The notes beneath the pieces were generated by a model. That model did no database searches and had not been told where the DNA came from. It saw only the letters and a program-made list of their open reading frames with translations. Positions 9,006-18,612 of a stretch of DNA of 47,500 bases are shown here, one piece after another. Source of the DNA: Symbiodinium natans (taxonomy: Eukaryota; Sar; Dinophyceae; Suessiales; Symbiodiniaceae); NCBI GenBank assembly GCA_905221605.1, contig CAJNDS010002079.1, positions 1,612,501-1,660,000 of the forward strand, in the 5' to 3' direction. Made by a program: the position numbers and the translations under genes. Positions within the stretch are counted from its first letter, which is position 1; every line of letters begins with the position of its first letter.

Positions 9006-9065
9006 GTTTAGGGTTTAAGGTTTAGGGTTTAGGGTTTAGGGTTTAGGGTTTAGGGTTTAGGGTTT
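9006..9065 (+). repeat. TTTAGGG array starting at a splice donor
   Basis: Eight units beginning precisely at the exon edge (GTTTAGGG). Confidence 0.9.
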
Positions 9066-9412
9066 GGAGTATAAGTTTAAATCCTTGACCTTGGCAAGGC
9101 CCCCGTACACCTTTAACTCCGACGCTCTAAACCCCCACAATTCCAAAGCTTACAACCCTAAAGCCCTGAAACTCTGAAACCCTAAGCCCTCAACCCTTAA
9201 GCCCTGCAACCCTGAGTTCAACTAAGTCTAGAAAGCCCAAACACGAAGAAGCCTCCTGACCTAAGTAAGCCCCAAAAATCCTAAGCCTCAATTCCTGCAC
9301 CGAAGCCCCAAAACCATAAACTGCCATAAACCCTAAACCCTAAAACCCCAATGAGCTCCTGGAGACGCCCTAAGCCCGAAACCCCCATTGCAAGGGCCTG
9401 AACCCCTCGAAG

Positions 9413-9458
9413 GTGCCTGGCCTGAATGGCGCCGGGCTCTCGAACATCGGACGTTCGG
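9413..9458 (+). CDS. Exon candidate
   Basis: After cccctcgaag the frame reads VPGLNGAGLSNIGRS and ends at G|GTTCAGGG. Phase does not match the ATG exon at 8971, so linkage is unproven. Confidence 0.35.
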
Positions 9459-9721
9459 GTTCAGGGTATGGGGTATGGGGTTTAGGGTTTAGGGTTTAGG
9501 GTCTCTAGTTGATTCATTCATTCTGCGTTTGTTTAGTTCTATGCTTCCTCGTTTTTGCCTGGTTCTCATTCGTTGGTTCATTCCTTTACACTTTTGTGTC
9601 TTTACATGTTGTACTTGTTTATTCATTAAAACCCCATCATGTTTGTTACATCATGCTCTTGTTCAATTCTAGTTTCGAGTACCCCTGCGCTTGTCAAGTC
9701 TTAGGGGGTTGTTTTGGGTTT

Positions 9722-9841
9722 AACCTAAACCCTAAACCGTAAACCTAAACCTAAACCTAAACCCTAAACCCTAAACCCTAAACCCTAAACCCTAAACCCT
9801 AAACCCTAAACCCTAAACCCTAAACCCTAAACCCTAAGCCC
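9722..9841 (-). repeat. CCCTAAA array (about 16 units)
   Basis: Begins with short CCTAAA hexamers and then near-perfect heptamers. Confidence 0.95.
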
Positions 9842-9860
9842 TTGCAAGCTGAGGGGGCAG

Positions 9861-9911
9861 GTTTCCGTTTCTCACCCCGAAGCCCTCGAGATATGTTGGC
9901 CTCACGCCTCG
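9861..9911 (+). CDS. Exon candidate
   Basis: Acceptor gagggggcag, donor TCG|GTTTCT. Frame VSVSHPEALEICWPHAS, 17 whole codons. Without the donor the frame stays open for five more codons to a G tract. Confidence 0.4.
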
Positions 9912-9948
9912 GTTTCTGCGAAAGAGGGGGGGGGGGGGTTGCCATGAG

Positions 9949-9978
9949 GACCTGGAAGCCGCAAACCTTCAGAAGAGG
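9949..9978 (+). CDS. 30-nt exon bounded by a telomeric intron
   Basis: Between gccatgag and GTTTAGGG the frame DLEAANLQKR gives ten whole codons. The donor GT is the first GT of the TTTAGGG array. Confidence 0.4.
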
Positions 9979-10048
9979 GTTTAGGGTTTAGGGTTTAGGG
10001 TTTAGGGTTTAGGGTTTAGGGTTTAGGGTTTAGGGTTTAGGGTTTAGG
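9979..10048 (+). repeat. TTTAGGG array at an intron 5' end
   Basis: Ten near-perfect units starting GTTTAGGG at the presumed donor. The intron would continue to an acceptor at 10089 or 10097. Confidence 0.95.
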
Positions 10049-10089
10049 CCTCTTCCATGCAAAAAAGCTTCGGCCCCGTGGCACCACAG

Positions 10090-10118
10090 GCTTGCAGGAC
10101 CCGCAAGCCGCCCAGCGG
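10090..10118 (+). CDS. Micro-exon candidate
   Basis: Two acceptors are possible: gcaccacag (exon 10090) or gcttgcag (exon 10098, DPQAAQR in phase 0). Both end at CGG|GTTTAGGG. It is flanked on each side by telomeric sequence. Confidence 0.35.
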
Positions 10119-10176
10119 GTTTAGGGTTTAGGGTTTAGGGCTTAGGGCTTAGGGTTTAGGGTTCAATGAGTTTCAG
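10119..10176 (+). other. 58-nt putative intron made of TTTAGGG
   Basis: Starts GTTTAGGG, consists of six or seven TTTAGGG/CTTAGGG units and ends gagtttcag. If both neighbours are exons, this is an intron built almost entirely of telomere repeats. Confidence 0.4.
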
Positions 10177-10217
10177 AGCCCAGGCTGCGCGACAAAGATC
10201 GGGCAGCGTTGCCGAAG
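10177..10217 (+). CDS. 41-nt exon candidate
   Basis: Acceptor gagtttcag. Phase-0 frame SPGCATKIGQRCR with two bases left before GTTCCAAG. A second acceptor 8 bases later gives frame AARQRSGSVAE. Confidence 0.4.
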
Positions 10218-10392
10218 GTTCCAAGCAACGGGCCAAGACAGCTGTAACCCCCCAAACCTTGAACCCTAAACCCTGAACCCTAAACCCTAAACCCTGAAAC
10301 CCTACATGCTTTCCAACAGCGTACCTGTTGCATTCCGGGCCCGGCAACAGCCTAAACCCTGAACCCCTTAGCCCCCTAGCCTAATAAATCCC

Positions 10393-10463
10393 TAAACCCT
10401 AAACCCTAAACCCTAAACCCTAAACCCTAAACCCTAAACCCTAAACCCTAAACCCTAAACCCT
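10393..10463 (-). repeat. CCCTAAA array (about 10 units)
   Basis: Near-perfect C-rich telomere-type units. Confidence 0.95.
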
Positions 10464-10549
10464 GACATCTAAGATCTGACTGGGTCCGTCCATGCTTCAT
10501 CGTTGTGGGTTCTTGAGGGATTCAGGATGAAGTGTTTGGTTTAGGATGT

Positions 10550-10710
10550 TTCGGTTTAGGGTTTAGGGTGTAGGGTTTAGGGTTTAGGGTTTGGGGTCTA
10601 GGGTTTAGGATGTTTAGGATGTTTAGGATGTTTAGAGTTTAGGGTTTAGGATTTAGGGTCTAGGGTTTGGGGTTAGGGGTTTAGGGTTGAGGTTTTGTGG
10701 TTTAGGGTTA
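10550..10710 (+). repeat. Degenerate TTTAGGG tract with TTTAGGATG units
   Basis: Contains three tandem ttaggatgt units (about 10606-10633) inside a TTTAGGG background, a local amplification of one variant. Confidence 0.85.
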
Positions 10711-10811
10711 GGCGTGCTCGTGGCTTTGGGATCCTGCTTTGCCTTGCCCCGGGGGGGGGGGCTTAGAGTTCAGGTCTGCGGGTAGGGTTTTAGGCTTTAG
10801 GGTTTAGGGTC

Positions 10812-10910
10812 CAAGGATCCATGTACCTGTACAGTAAATTCTTGGCCCATAAAGCTAATATATCGGAACCCCTTTAAGGCCCAAGTATGTACTATATCCT
10901 TTGAAGGTGT
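10812..10910. mobile_element. TIR element, family D (diverged copy)
   Basis: Shares ggatccatgtacctgta, ccataaagctaatat and ggaacccctttaaggccc with the better copy at 40660-40766. Confidence 0.5.
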
Positions 10911-11584
10911 TGTGAAGATCCTACGGAACATATGGCGCATTCTGGACTTCGGGCCGCGCGGGCTTGGCTGAGTGAGCCTTCTCCGGGTGGTCCATGCGGT
11001 GTCCGTTTGGGTATTGAAAACCCAAAAAGCTTCAAACCCCTAAGCCCTTCACCTCCTTAACCCTGGGCAACGGAAACCCTAAACCCTAAACCCTAGATCC
11101 TAAACCCTAAACCCTAAGCCCTAGATCCTAAACCCTAAACCCTAGATCCTAAACCCCACGCCCATGAGAACCTTCCGGAGTTTCGGCTTGAGATCTTGAG
11201 GCTTCGTAGCCCAATTACCCACTTATGAGCCCCTCAAGTGCCCTAACGGGTTTAGGGTTTAGGGTTTAGGGTTTAGGGTTAATTGGGTTCCTCATGCCCT
11301 CCTAAGAGCCAGCAAGAAGAGTTTTTTTGCAAGTTGGGATTTTGCGTTGAGATCTCAAGGGCATACTTTACCTGTACTTCACCCAGTTGAAACACCCTAT
11401 TAGGGTAACTACGCGCAGAATTGGGTTACAAGTACCCCGAACCTCCAAGTACCCTAAACCCTAAGCCTTAAACCCTAAGCCTTACACCCTAAACCCTTGA
11501 CCCTAAACCCTAAACCCTAAACCCTAAACCCTAAACCCTAAACCCTAAACCCTAAACCCTAAACCTTCAAGTAGGTTAAGGCAG
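10911..11584. other. Repeat-rich stretch without a clear exon
   Basis: Holds a C-rich array with a 28-bp higher-order pattern (ccctagatcctaaacc.., about 11085-11158), a short TTTAGGG insert (11250-11282) inside family A-like sequence (aattacccacttatgag.. / ..ttaattgggttcct), a family A right end (about 11420-11450) and a CCCTAAA array (11455-11567). Confidence 0.6.
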
Positions 11585-11665
11585 GAGCCGGAGCTCCAAA
11601 AGTCCGTGCTCATGGTGTGGGCGAGCTTCGAGCTCAGCGACCGCGCGTGGAGACTGCGGCGATGA
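11585..11665 (+). CDS. Exon candidate, possibly terminal
   Basis: Acceptor gttaaggcag. The frame EPELQKSVLMVWASFELSDR then AWRLRR is followed by TGA (11663-11665). It could instead splice out at a GA dinucleotide (CGGC|GATGAT). The helical, amphipathic look is protein-like; family unknown. Confidence 0.5.
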   Translation, partial: EPELQKSVLMVWASFELSDRAWRLRR

Positions 11666-11717
11666 TCTTCGTCTTCATGCTTCCTGCATGGGAGGACGGC
11701 CTGAAAAAAAACAACTG

Positions 11718-11890
11718 GGACCCAGAGTAGGCGCTTAACTCCTTTTTTAGGGTTGAAGGGTTCGGGTTTAGGGCTACTAGGACCCAGGGTAGGCCCTTAT
11801 TCCCTTTTTTGTCTTCAGGTTCCCTTATATGTCAACCCCTTTTGATCTACAAAAGGGCACCCTTTTTATTCATAGGTTCTCCTGGGCCTA
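11718..11890. mobile_element. Family F element with duplicated left end around a telomeric tract
   Basis: A full family F copy (11781-11890) is preceded by a second copy of its left end (ggacccagagtaggcgctta.., from 11719). Between them is a short degenerate TTTAGGG tract (11749-11775). Confidence 0.6.
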
Positions 11891-12176
11891 GAGCCCGATA
11901 GGCCCTATTTATGAGCCCGCATATACTACGGGTTTAGAGTTTACGGTTTAGGGTCTAGGGTATACATATCTATATAGATATATATATATGTATATACATA
12001 GAGCGCAAGTAGCACAGCCCTGGGCTTTTCCTCTAGAGTCTAGAGTCTGCCTCAATCTCTTGAGCAGGCGCGGCTTCAGGGTATAAGATTGCAGGGTTTC
12101 CGGTCTGGGGGCTTCAGACCTCAGGGGAAATTACCCTAAAACCAGAACCCTAAACCCTAACCCTAAACCTTATTTA

Positions 12177-12291
12177 AGCCCTAAACCCTAAACCCTAAAC
12201 CCTAAACCCTAAACCCTAAACCCTAAACCCTAAACCCTAAACCCTAAACCCTAAACCCTAAACCCTAAACCCTAAACCCTAAACCCTAAAC
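12177..12291 (-). repeat. CCCTAAA array (about 16 units)
   Basis: Near-perfect units ending 8 bp before the acceptor of the exon at 12300. Confidence 0.95.
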
Positions 12292-12299
12292 GCAAGCAG

Positions 12300-12373
12300 C
12301 CAAAGAGGAGCCACGGAAGTCTATGCCTTTCAGACCGCCTTGGACCTGTCAGCCTGCTTCTATGGGCTGCAGT
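12300..12373 (+). CDS. 74-nt exon, unknown protein
   Basis: Acceptor aacgcaagcag directly after a CCCTAAA array. Donor CAGT|GTAAGG is close to consensus. The frame reads QRGATEVYAFQTALDLSACF then YGLQ, with one split base at each end. Downstream a TTTAGGG array begins at about 12411. One of the cleaner exons between two telomeric introns. Confidence 0.55.
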
Positions 12374-12410
12374 GTAAGGGCTTCGAGCTTGGGGCCACAG
12401 GGTTCCCTCT

Positions 12411-12527
12411 AGGGTTTAGGGTTTAGGGTTTAGGGTTTAGGGTTTAGGGTTTAGGGTATAGGGTTTAGGGTTTAGGGTTTAGGGTTTAGGGTTTAGGGTT
12501 TAGGGTTTAGGGCTAGGGTTTAGGGTT
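12411..12527 (+). repeat. TTTAGGG array (about 16 units)
   Basis: Near-perfect G-rich units with a few variants. Confidence 0.95.
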
Positions 12528-12633
12528 TAGAACTCTAGGCCCTTTAGGGTTCAACTTATGGGCACTGTTTGGCGTTATGCGGTTCCTCAGGCTTGTCGGC
12601 TTTCTGACAACACTACCCCCATGGGTTCCCCTA

Positions 12634-12745
12634 CAACCTCTTTTCTACAACCCCTAGGTTCCCCCCCCCCCCATAATTAAGGCTATCTAGGGACAATGAA
12701 GCCTAATTAAGGCTACTTAAGGGGGAAACCTAGGGGGTGGGGTAG
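12634..12745. mobile_element. TIR element, family L
   Basis: Ends ctacaacccctaggttcccc and ggggaaacctagggggtgggg are imperfect inverted repeats. Inside, aattaaggcta occurs twice in direct orientation. No ORF. Confidence 0.55.
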
Positions 12746-13202
12746 TAGCCCTAAACCCTAAACCCTAAACCCTAAACCCTAAACCCTGGGGTTTAGAGTT
12801 TCGGGTTTAGGCTTTAGGGTTGGGGGAGTTTAGGGCTTGGGGTTCGGGGATTGACGCAGAATGACAAGGAGCACTGACTGACTAGGGTTCATCTATTCTT
12901 GACCTGTAATAAGTAATCTGTCCTCATCCTAAGCAATCTCCATGCCAAAACAGCCCCCCCCCCCCCCACCCCCAACCTCAAACTCTAATCCTCAAACCCC
13001 AAACCCGAAACCTTCGAAACCCCGAAACCCCGAAACCCAAGACCCCAAGCCCCACACCAACACCACAGCTTGGCGGCTCCTGAGAGCCTTAAGCCCTAAA
13101 CCGAAACCAATCAAACCTAACCTACCCTAAACTTCTCTAAACCCTTAACCCTAGACCCTAAACTTCTCTAAGCCCTAAACCCTAAACTCTGAACATTCTC
13201 AG
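12746..13202. other. Degenerate telomeric and C-rich stretch
   Basis: CCCTAAA (12750-12786), G-rich tract, poly-C (12953-12968), then C-rich unique sequence. An open frame at 12942-13130 is mainly translated repeat (PNPKPSKP type) and is not accepted as a gene. Confidence 0.6.
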
Positions 13203-13259
13203 AGAAAACAAGAGGCTACGACGGCTTAACTTGGCTGCACGAGCGCTGTTGCAACTCAG
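13203..13259 (+). CDS. 57-nt exon, unknown helical protein
   Basis: Acceptor acattctcag, donor CTCAG|GCCTG (GC type). Frame ENKRLRRLNLAARALLQL, leucine-rich and basic, likely helix. One split base at the start and two at the end. Confidence 0.5.
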
Positions 13260-13525
13260 GCCTGTGGGGGTGCTTCGGGCTTGTGTGTATGGGGTGTTTA
13301 GAGTTAGGGCCTAACCCCCAAACCCTAAACCCAAACCCCAAACCCTAAACTCCAAACCTAAACACACCAAACACCAAACCCTAAGCTTAAGCCATAAACC
13401 CTAAACCCCCAAGCCCAAGCCCTATAAACCCTAAACCCTATAGGGTTTGGGGCTCAAGGCTTTGTAAGGTTCGGGTGCTGACTCAGGGTTCAGGAATTAG
13501 TGGCTGAGGGTCTGTTAGAGTCCTA

Positions 13526-13687
13526 GGATCCAGGGTAGGCCCTTATTCCTTTATTTAGGGTTTATAGGGTTTAGGGACACTAGGACCCAGAGCAGGCCCT
13601 GTTGCCCTCTTTTTGGTTTTAGGTTCCCTTATGAGCCCCAGAACGCCAAGAAGGGCGCCCTGTTAATGCCTGGGTTACTCTTGGGTC
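13526..13687. mobile_element. Family F element with duplicated left end
   Basis: A partial left end (taggatccagggtaggccct, from 13522) and a full copy (ctaggacccagagcaggccc, from 13571, to about 13687) are separated by a short TTTAGGG tract (13555-13570). Same arrangement as at 11718. Confidence 0.6.
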
Positions 13688-14115
13688 TAGAGTCTAATGC
13701 AACCGACTTACTCCTTCATGGGGTAAAAATGGAAACGGATCAAGCAAAAGCCTGAATCCCGAGTCCTGAACTTGCCCTAAAACCCCAAACCCTAAACCCC
13801 AAACCCGAACCCCGAAGTACTGCAACCAGGCTACCAGAGGGAGTGCGACTCCCCTCCGTTTTTCTCCTGGCACCGCTGTTGCGTGTCTCAGGCACCAGCA
13901 AGAAGGGTGGGTTGATTGAGATAGCCCCAGAGTGTCCCAATACTTTAGACATATGGAGGCTCGGGTTAACTGTCAGGCGAGTAAGGCTTTACAGGGTTTG
14001 TGTTGTTGTTGTTGTTCTGGGCTTGAGGGCTGTTTGGGTTTGGGGTGTAGGCTCGGGGGTTGCGAAGCTGCAAGGCCCCAAGCCTAAACCCTAAACCCGA
14101 AACCCTAAACCGCAG

Positions 14116-14157
14116 AAAAGAATGCCAACAAGACTTCCTCGCAAGCGGCCTGAAGAG
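14116..14157 (+). CDS. 42-nt exon candidate
   Basis: Acceptor aaccgcag, donor AAGAG|GTGACG. Frame KECQQDFLASGLK. A competing frame through the same region (MPTRLPRKRPEEVTLTLQED) is also open past the donor. Confidence 0.4.
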
Positions 14158-14565
14158 GTGACGCTGACGTTGCAGGAGGACTGCCGCCGGGGCTCGTGGC
14201 TTAGAAGTCAGGATACAAGTTTCAAAGTTCGGGGTAGCTTTGTGTTTCAAATCCCAAGTTTAGCGGTAGGATTTAGTAGACTAAGGGCCCTATAGTTTAG
14301 GGTTGAAACCCTGGCTCCTCCACCACTCCGAAGATCTTGAAGCCCCAAGCCAAAAACGAAGAAACAAAAGCTCAAATCGAAGCAAAGTACGGCAACCTGC
14401 CAACCTGAAACCCTAAAGCTTAAATCCTCAAACCTCAACCCTTAGACCTTGAACCTTTTTCAACCCTAATCCCCTAAACCCTAAACCCTGAACTCTAAAC
14501 CCTAAACCCTAAACCCTAAACCCTAAACCCTAAACCCTTCTAAAGCCCTAAATCCTAAACCCCAG

Positions 14566-14632
14566 GATGAAGACTGCTTCGATGGCCCGGCAGCTCTGCG
14601 GCAACCGCAGCTCCTTGGCCTCATATCTTCGG
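14566..14632 (+). CDS. 67-nt exon, unknown protein
   Basis: A CCCTAAA-rich tract (14465-14560) ends in cccag, the acceptor. The donor is TCGG|GTAGTT. Phase-0 frame DEDCFDGPAALRQPQLLGLI then SS. The ATG frame through the same bases (MKTASMARQLCGNRSSLASY) is also open, so the frame is uncertain. Confidence 0.45.
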
Positions 14633-15095
14633 GTAGTTACATGGTCCCTCAGTGCGGGCCCTTACATTGGGACCCTTATTTTGTACATTTTATGCCCTTT
14701 AATACCCAAGGGCCTATACTTCAGAACCCTGTAAAGAAGGTAGGGGATCACATCAAGGGCCAGGCTAATTTAGGGGTTTAGAGGTTTACAGGTTCGGGCT
14801 CGGGGGGTTAGGGGTTTAGGCTTTAGGATTAAGAGAAGGTTGGAGGGCCGGACATTTTCTTACGAACAGAAGCCCCCATCTGACGACTGCTCCACAATCC
14901 TAGAATCCGGCATATTCTGATTGCGTAGCGACTGTTTGCTACTTCAAAAACACAACATCCAACATTTAAGTCCTTTGGTAACTAGGGGGGGGGGGGAATG
15001 TCGATAAGCTGTCAGAAGTTACCTTCTTCACCCCCCCCCCCCATCGGTCTGCGAACCGAATGCTCCACCCGCCACTGCCGGGAGTCAGCAAAGGT

Positions 15096-15205
15096 CAGTT
15101 CTCAAAACTCTGGTCCCTCTTGGGTACCCTAGATAAGAGGGCTCGCCCTTACAATGAGGACCGGCAAAGGGCTCCAGATGTTAGAGAAGTGATCATCTGA
15201 ACTAT
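15096..15205 (+). mobile_element. TIR element, family G
   Basis: Shares ctctggtcc, gggtaccctaga and gttagagaagtgatcat with the copy at 25258-25365. Confidence 0.55.
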
Positions 15206-15465
15206 ACAACCCTGCCTAAAGAGTTTGGGTGCAGGGCTGTTGTGGAAATCAGGAGGCTTCAGGGCTAAGCCCTTAACCCCTAAACCTTAAACCCTAAACC
15301 CTAGCCCTAAACCCTAAACCCTCAACCCTAAACTCTCAAAACACGAAACTACTAGAACCCTGACCGTTTTCAGAACCCTCTCCCGAAGTTTCTCGGCCCC
15401 TCTCTTTACGAAGGCTGGAGCCATCGAAGGAGGAGCCCTTTGTGCAGCTGGTCTTCGGATTGGGC

Positions 15466-15650
15466 TTAGGGCTTAGGGGTTTTAGGGCTAGGGTTTAGGG
15501 GTTTAGGGTTTAGGGTTTAGGGCTTAGGGCTTAGGGCTTAGGGCTTAGGGCTTAGAGCTTAGGGCTTAGGGCTTAGGGCTTAGGGCTAGAGTTTAGGGTT
15601 TTAGGGTTTGGGGTTTAGGGCTTAGGGCTTAGGGTTTAGGGTTGAGCTGT
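15466..15650 (+). repeat. Array dominated by GGGCTTA
   Basis: About ten consecutive GGGCTTA units in a TTTAGGG context. The variant is homogenised locally. Confidence 0.95.
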
Positions 15651-15805
15651 TTAGGGAAGATAGCAACGGCTGTGATTTGGGCTTCAAGCTTTGGTGTTTG
15701 GGGTTGTTGGGGGGGGCTTCGGGCTTAGGGCTGTACACAAAGTAAGCGAAACACTACCTTTCCCCTCAGTAAGTGCACAGAATTGGGTGGCTGTAGCTAG
15801 CCCTT

Positions 15806-15935
15806 AGGCCCTAAACCCTAAACCCTAAACTCTAAACCCTAAACCCCAAACCCCAAACCCTAAACCCTAAACCCTAAACCCTAAACCCTAAACCCTAAAC
15901 CCTAAACCCTAAACCCTAAACCCTAAACCCCAAGC
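15806..15935 (-). repeat. CCCTAAA array
   Basis: About 16 units, including a few CCCCAAA variants near 15845. Confidence 0.95.
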
Positions 15936-16157
15936 CCAAACATCCCTGAAGCAAGGGGGTCCTGGGAGCCTTAGGCATAGCTTCCAAAGCGACCTTTCTG
16001 AACCCACGCCCCTAAAACCACCCTAAACCCCAAAACCCCAAACCCTAACCCCAAACCCCAAACCCTAAACCCCAAACCCCAAACCCTAAACCCCAAACCC
16101 TAAACCCTAAACCCTAAACCCCCAACCCTAAACCACAAACCCTAAACCCTTCACCGA

Positions 16158-16266
16158 ATACCCGAGGATGACCTCCATGTGCTGGGCCCAGGTTCCTCTG
16201 GGATGCCAAGACTGGTGGCAACACCATGCGCCACCTCCTCGTCGAGGGCCTTGCACAAGGAGGCCT
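16158..16266 (+). CDS. Possible exon, frame uncertain
   Basis: GC-rich spacer between a C-rich and a G-rich array. One frame reads EDDLHVLGPGSSGMPRLVAT and beyond; another reads TEYPRMTSMCWAQ up to a GT. Coding origin is likely from composition, but boundaries cannot be fixed. Confidence 0.3.
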
Positions 16267-16279
16267 TTGTGGGGGGGGG

Positions 16280-16500
16280 GTTGGGGTTTAGGGTTTAGGG
16301 TTAGGGTTTGGGGTTTGGGGTTTGGGGTTTGGGGTTTGGGGTTTGGGGTTTGGGGTTTGGGGTTTAGGGTTTAGGGTTTAGGATTTGGGGTTTGGGGTTT
16401 CGGGTTTCGGGTTTAGGGTTTAGGGTTTAGGGTTTGGGGTTTGGGGTTTGGGGTTGAGGGTTGAGGGTTGAGGGTTTAGGGTTTAGGGTTTAGGGTTTAA
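16280..16500 (+). repeat. TTTAGGG / TTTGGGG mixed array
   Basis: Preceded by a G tract (16271-16280). Includes a block of about ten GGGTTTG units (about 16305-16365) and a block of GGGTTGA units. Confidence 0.95.
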
Positions 16501-17152
16501 AAGTGAGATCCGAGCTTCGGGTGTAGGGTTTCAGGTTTACGGCTTCACGGTTTACGGTCTGGCTTTGCGCAGGAAGGCGTTGGGGGTCACGGTTCGGGGT
16601 TTTGGGGTGGGTTTATGTGCCCTCAGAAGCTTTCAGTCAAACGTCCTAAGCCCTAGAGGTTTTGTGTTTGGGGGGTTCGGTGCTTTTGGCTGTGTCTTGC
16701 AGTGGGTTGCAGGGTTGAGGCTTAAGGGCTTGCAGCTGAGGGTTTAAACCTGGGTGTGTAGGCTTTTCTCCCATCGCTGGGTCCAGGCAAGGATTACACC
16801 TCTGAAAGCTGAGGGCCCCCGCCCCACCTCGAATCTTAGAACCCTACAGCCCTGTTTTCGAGTTCAGGTTTAGCGTTTCCGGTTTAGGGTTAAAGTTCTG
16901 GAGTGTGCGGGGGTCTGCGGGCCCCCCTACGACTGGTGAGCCCAGCAAGGTCGTTTTGGGGCTTTGGAACTTATGTTATCATTGGAGTTGTGTTGCCCAA
17001 AGGCCTTCCTCTATATGCGGGGTTTGCGACACGAGGGGTACCTGATTGGGGTCCTTATCATACGGGGATCCTAAAATTGGGGGTCTATTTCGGGGCCCTT
17101 CTCTGTTGAGCCTAAGGGGTATGCTTTAAGTGATGAGATGTGGTTTTCTAAG
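16501..17152 (+). other. Unique spacer, no accepted gene
   Basis: G-rich, partly telomere-derived sequence. An inverted-repeat-like patch with GGGGTACCTGATTGGGG near 17036 may be a family G or J relic. Short open frames here translate degenerate repeats. Confidence 0.4.
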
Positions 17153-17207
17153 GCCTCGTCCACCAAGCGCACGTCAGCGGATCCATTCACCCGCTGCCTG
17201 GCAGACG
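17153..17207 (+). CDS. Exon candidate
   Basis: Acceptor ggttttctaag. The frame ASSTKRTSADPFTRCLAD extends to a GC donor (GACG|GCATTC) or on to TAA at 17219. Its phase does not agree with the exon at 17426, so it may belong to another transcript. Confidence 0.35.
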
Positions 17208-17425
17208 GCATTCACCCCTAAACCCCACACCCCAAAACTCGAATCCTGGGGGGGGTTCCTAAACCTTAAGCCCCATGCAAACCCTAAACTCCAAACCCTA
17301 GCCTTTCGGGAGTACTTGAAGATTCTGGGGCCAACGCCCTGACACCCGAATCGGAGACCTCCACGCATGCAAAGAATAAGGTTTCCGGGTTCAGGGCTTG
17401 AGGCTTTGAGGTATAGAGTCTGGAG

Positions 17426-17469
17426 ACACTCGGCCAATGGCGCTCAGAGATATTTTATAAGGGGCTGAT
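17426..17469 (+). CDS. Unknown-protein gene, exon a
   Basis: Acceptor agtctggag. Frame TLGQWRSEIFYKGL plus two bases, donor AT|GTAAGC close to consensus. The next exon supplies one G, giving M. Confidence 0.5.
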
Positions 17470-17494
17470 GTAAGCCCTAAGTTGTTTCTGAGAG

Positions 17495-17544
17495 GCTCCT
17501 AAAAAAAGCAGCTGCCCACCTGCACCTGTCCTTTCTCTCCCGGG
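17495..17544 (+). CDS. Unknown-protein gene, exon b
   Basis: Acceptor gtttctgagag. Frame LLKKAAAHLHLSFLSR, then G|GTTTGG. One G is repeated at the far junction (17617), so the exact cut is ambiguous but the frame is kept. Confidence 0.45.
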
Positions 17545-17616
17545 GTTTGGGGTTCGGAGTTTTGGCGGTTTAGGGTTTCGGGTTTTGGGGTTCGAGCGTA
17601 GAGGCAGTAAAGTCAG

Positions 17617-17693
17617 GCTGGTAAGGAGATCGCACGTAGGGCACAGGGAAGCTTCGATCTTATGATCCGGGACTATGTTGACGACAGAGCAGG
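17617..17693 (+). CDS. Unknown-protein gene, exon c
   Basis: Acceptor gtaaagtcag. Frame AGKEIARRAQGSFDLMIRDY then VDDRA plus two bases, donor GG|GTTTAGGG. Strongly protein-like. Without splicing the frame would run through the telomere motif and stop at 17722-17724 (GFRVCTDAKQ), an alternative terminal exon. Confidence 0.6.
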
Positions 17694-18229
17694 GTTTAGG
17701 GTTTGTACAGATGCCAAACAGTGACTTGCTTTCTTGCGAGGAATATCGCTGGCACCCCTTTCCTGGTGAAGATGCTCGTCTGTGAGAGTTGTTTCGGCGA
17801 GGCATAGATGGTCTTCGCTGCAGTGCCGAAACCGGTCCCCCCTGACACCCGTGCCAACCCCCCACCCCCAATTGTACATGGCAGAGTATAATATATATGT
17901 GAAAATACAATCATATACACTACACAACATCAATATTCCGTGGAACAGGGTTCGGTGTCTAATCCTCTTCGAGGAGGCGTACCTTAGCTTTGATTAGAAG
18001 GTGCAGGATTGTTTTTCTTCAAGATTCATGGGCAAGTCAGGCTAGGATCTTGTGACCCTAAACCCGAAACCCTAAGCTTTTTGTAAGACTTGGAACCCTC
18101 AAGAACCAACAACTGACATGCTTAGCAGGGTGCAAGTACAACTGGGTGTTTTTTAGGTTTGTGGTTCTAGGAGGGTTTGCGGATAGAATCTTTCTGAGAT
18201 GCCCTTGCGAAGAAGCTAGTTTCTTCCAG

Positions 18230-18314
18230 GAACTATGCCCCCGCGGTTCTGAAGCAGCTGGTGGCGGTGAGCGGCCACTTCGATTGGCGCGTCATGCTGC
18301 TCGCGCGCAGAGGG
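18230..18314 (+). CDS. Unknown-protein gene, exon d
   Basis: Acceptor gtttcttccag is excellent. The frame NYAPAVLKQLVAVSGHFDWR then VMLLARRG is the most protein-like of the three frames. Donor GGG|GTTGGG. The first base completes GG|G with exon c. Confidence 0.65.
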
Positions 18315-18558
18315 GTTGGGTTCTTGCGCCGCATTCGGGCTTGGGCTAAACCCGCAAAGCCCGCACCCTGAACCGAGGTTTTCGGTTTTTGCACCTGGGC
18401 TCCTCTGATAGCAAGGTCGCTCTAGGTTTTATGAAAGGCAAGTATTCAAGGTTACCATTGAGGGATTGAAACCCTAAACCCTGAACCCTAAACCCTGAAC
18501 CCTAAACCCTAAACCCTAAACCCTGAACCTTGGTTCCATTGCTTTCGGAGCTGCTCAG

Positions 18559-18612
18559 GTCTGCGCTGGGCTGTGGGCCGCAGAGCTCCCTGGACTCTCA
18601 CCCGTGTCGAGG
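18559..18612 (+). CDS. Unknown-protein gene, exon e
   Basis: Acceptor gagctgctcag, donor AGG|GTTGAGGG at the start of a TTTAGGG array. Frame VCAGLWAAELPGLSPVSR, 18 whole codons. Confidence 0.55.

Larger units (their letters stand above)
14633..16157. other. Long repeat-rich stretch
   Basis: Family J-like fragment (about 14640-14730), poly-G (14988-14997), poly-C (15031-15042), a spacer at 15045-15090 ending in AAAG|GTCAGT that may be a small exon, family G element (15096-15205), degenerate CCCTAAA (15270-15335), GGGCTTA-variant array (15466-15650), CCCTAAA arrays (15806-15935 and 16018-16150). No larger gene seen. Confidence 0.6.

Noticed and set aside
9722-9841. CRISPR-like regular repeats
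   Set aside because: Units are contiguous heptamers with no spacers, and the genome is eukaryotic.
16168-16374. ORF ending GLGFGVWGLG
   Set aside because: The C-terminal two thirds translate TTTGGGG units.
17694-17710. 17-nt intron joining 17693 to an open frame at 17711
   Set aside because: Too short to be spliced; the downstream frame (CQTVTCFLARN..) is therefore not included in the gene model.
17455-17910. 151-codon minus-strand ORF, the longest in the window
   Set aside because: It opposes several phase-linked + strand exons (17495, 17617), contains translated repeat (NPKTRNPKPPK) and has no known motif. Kept only as a weak alternative.
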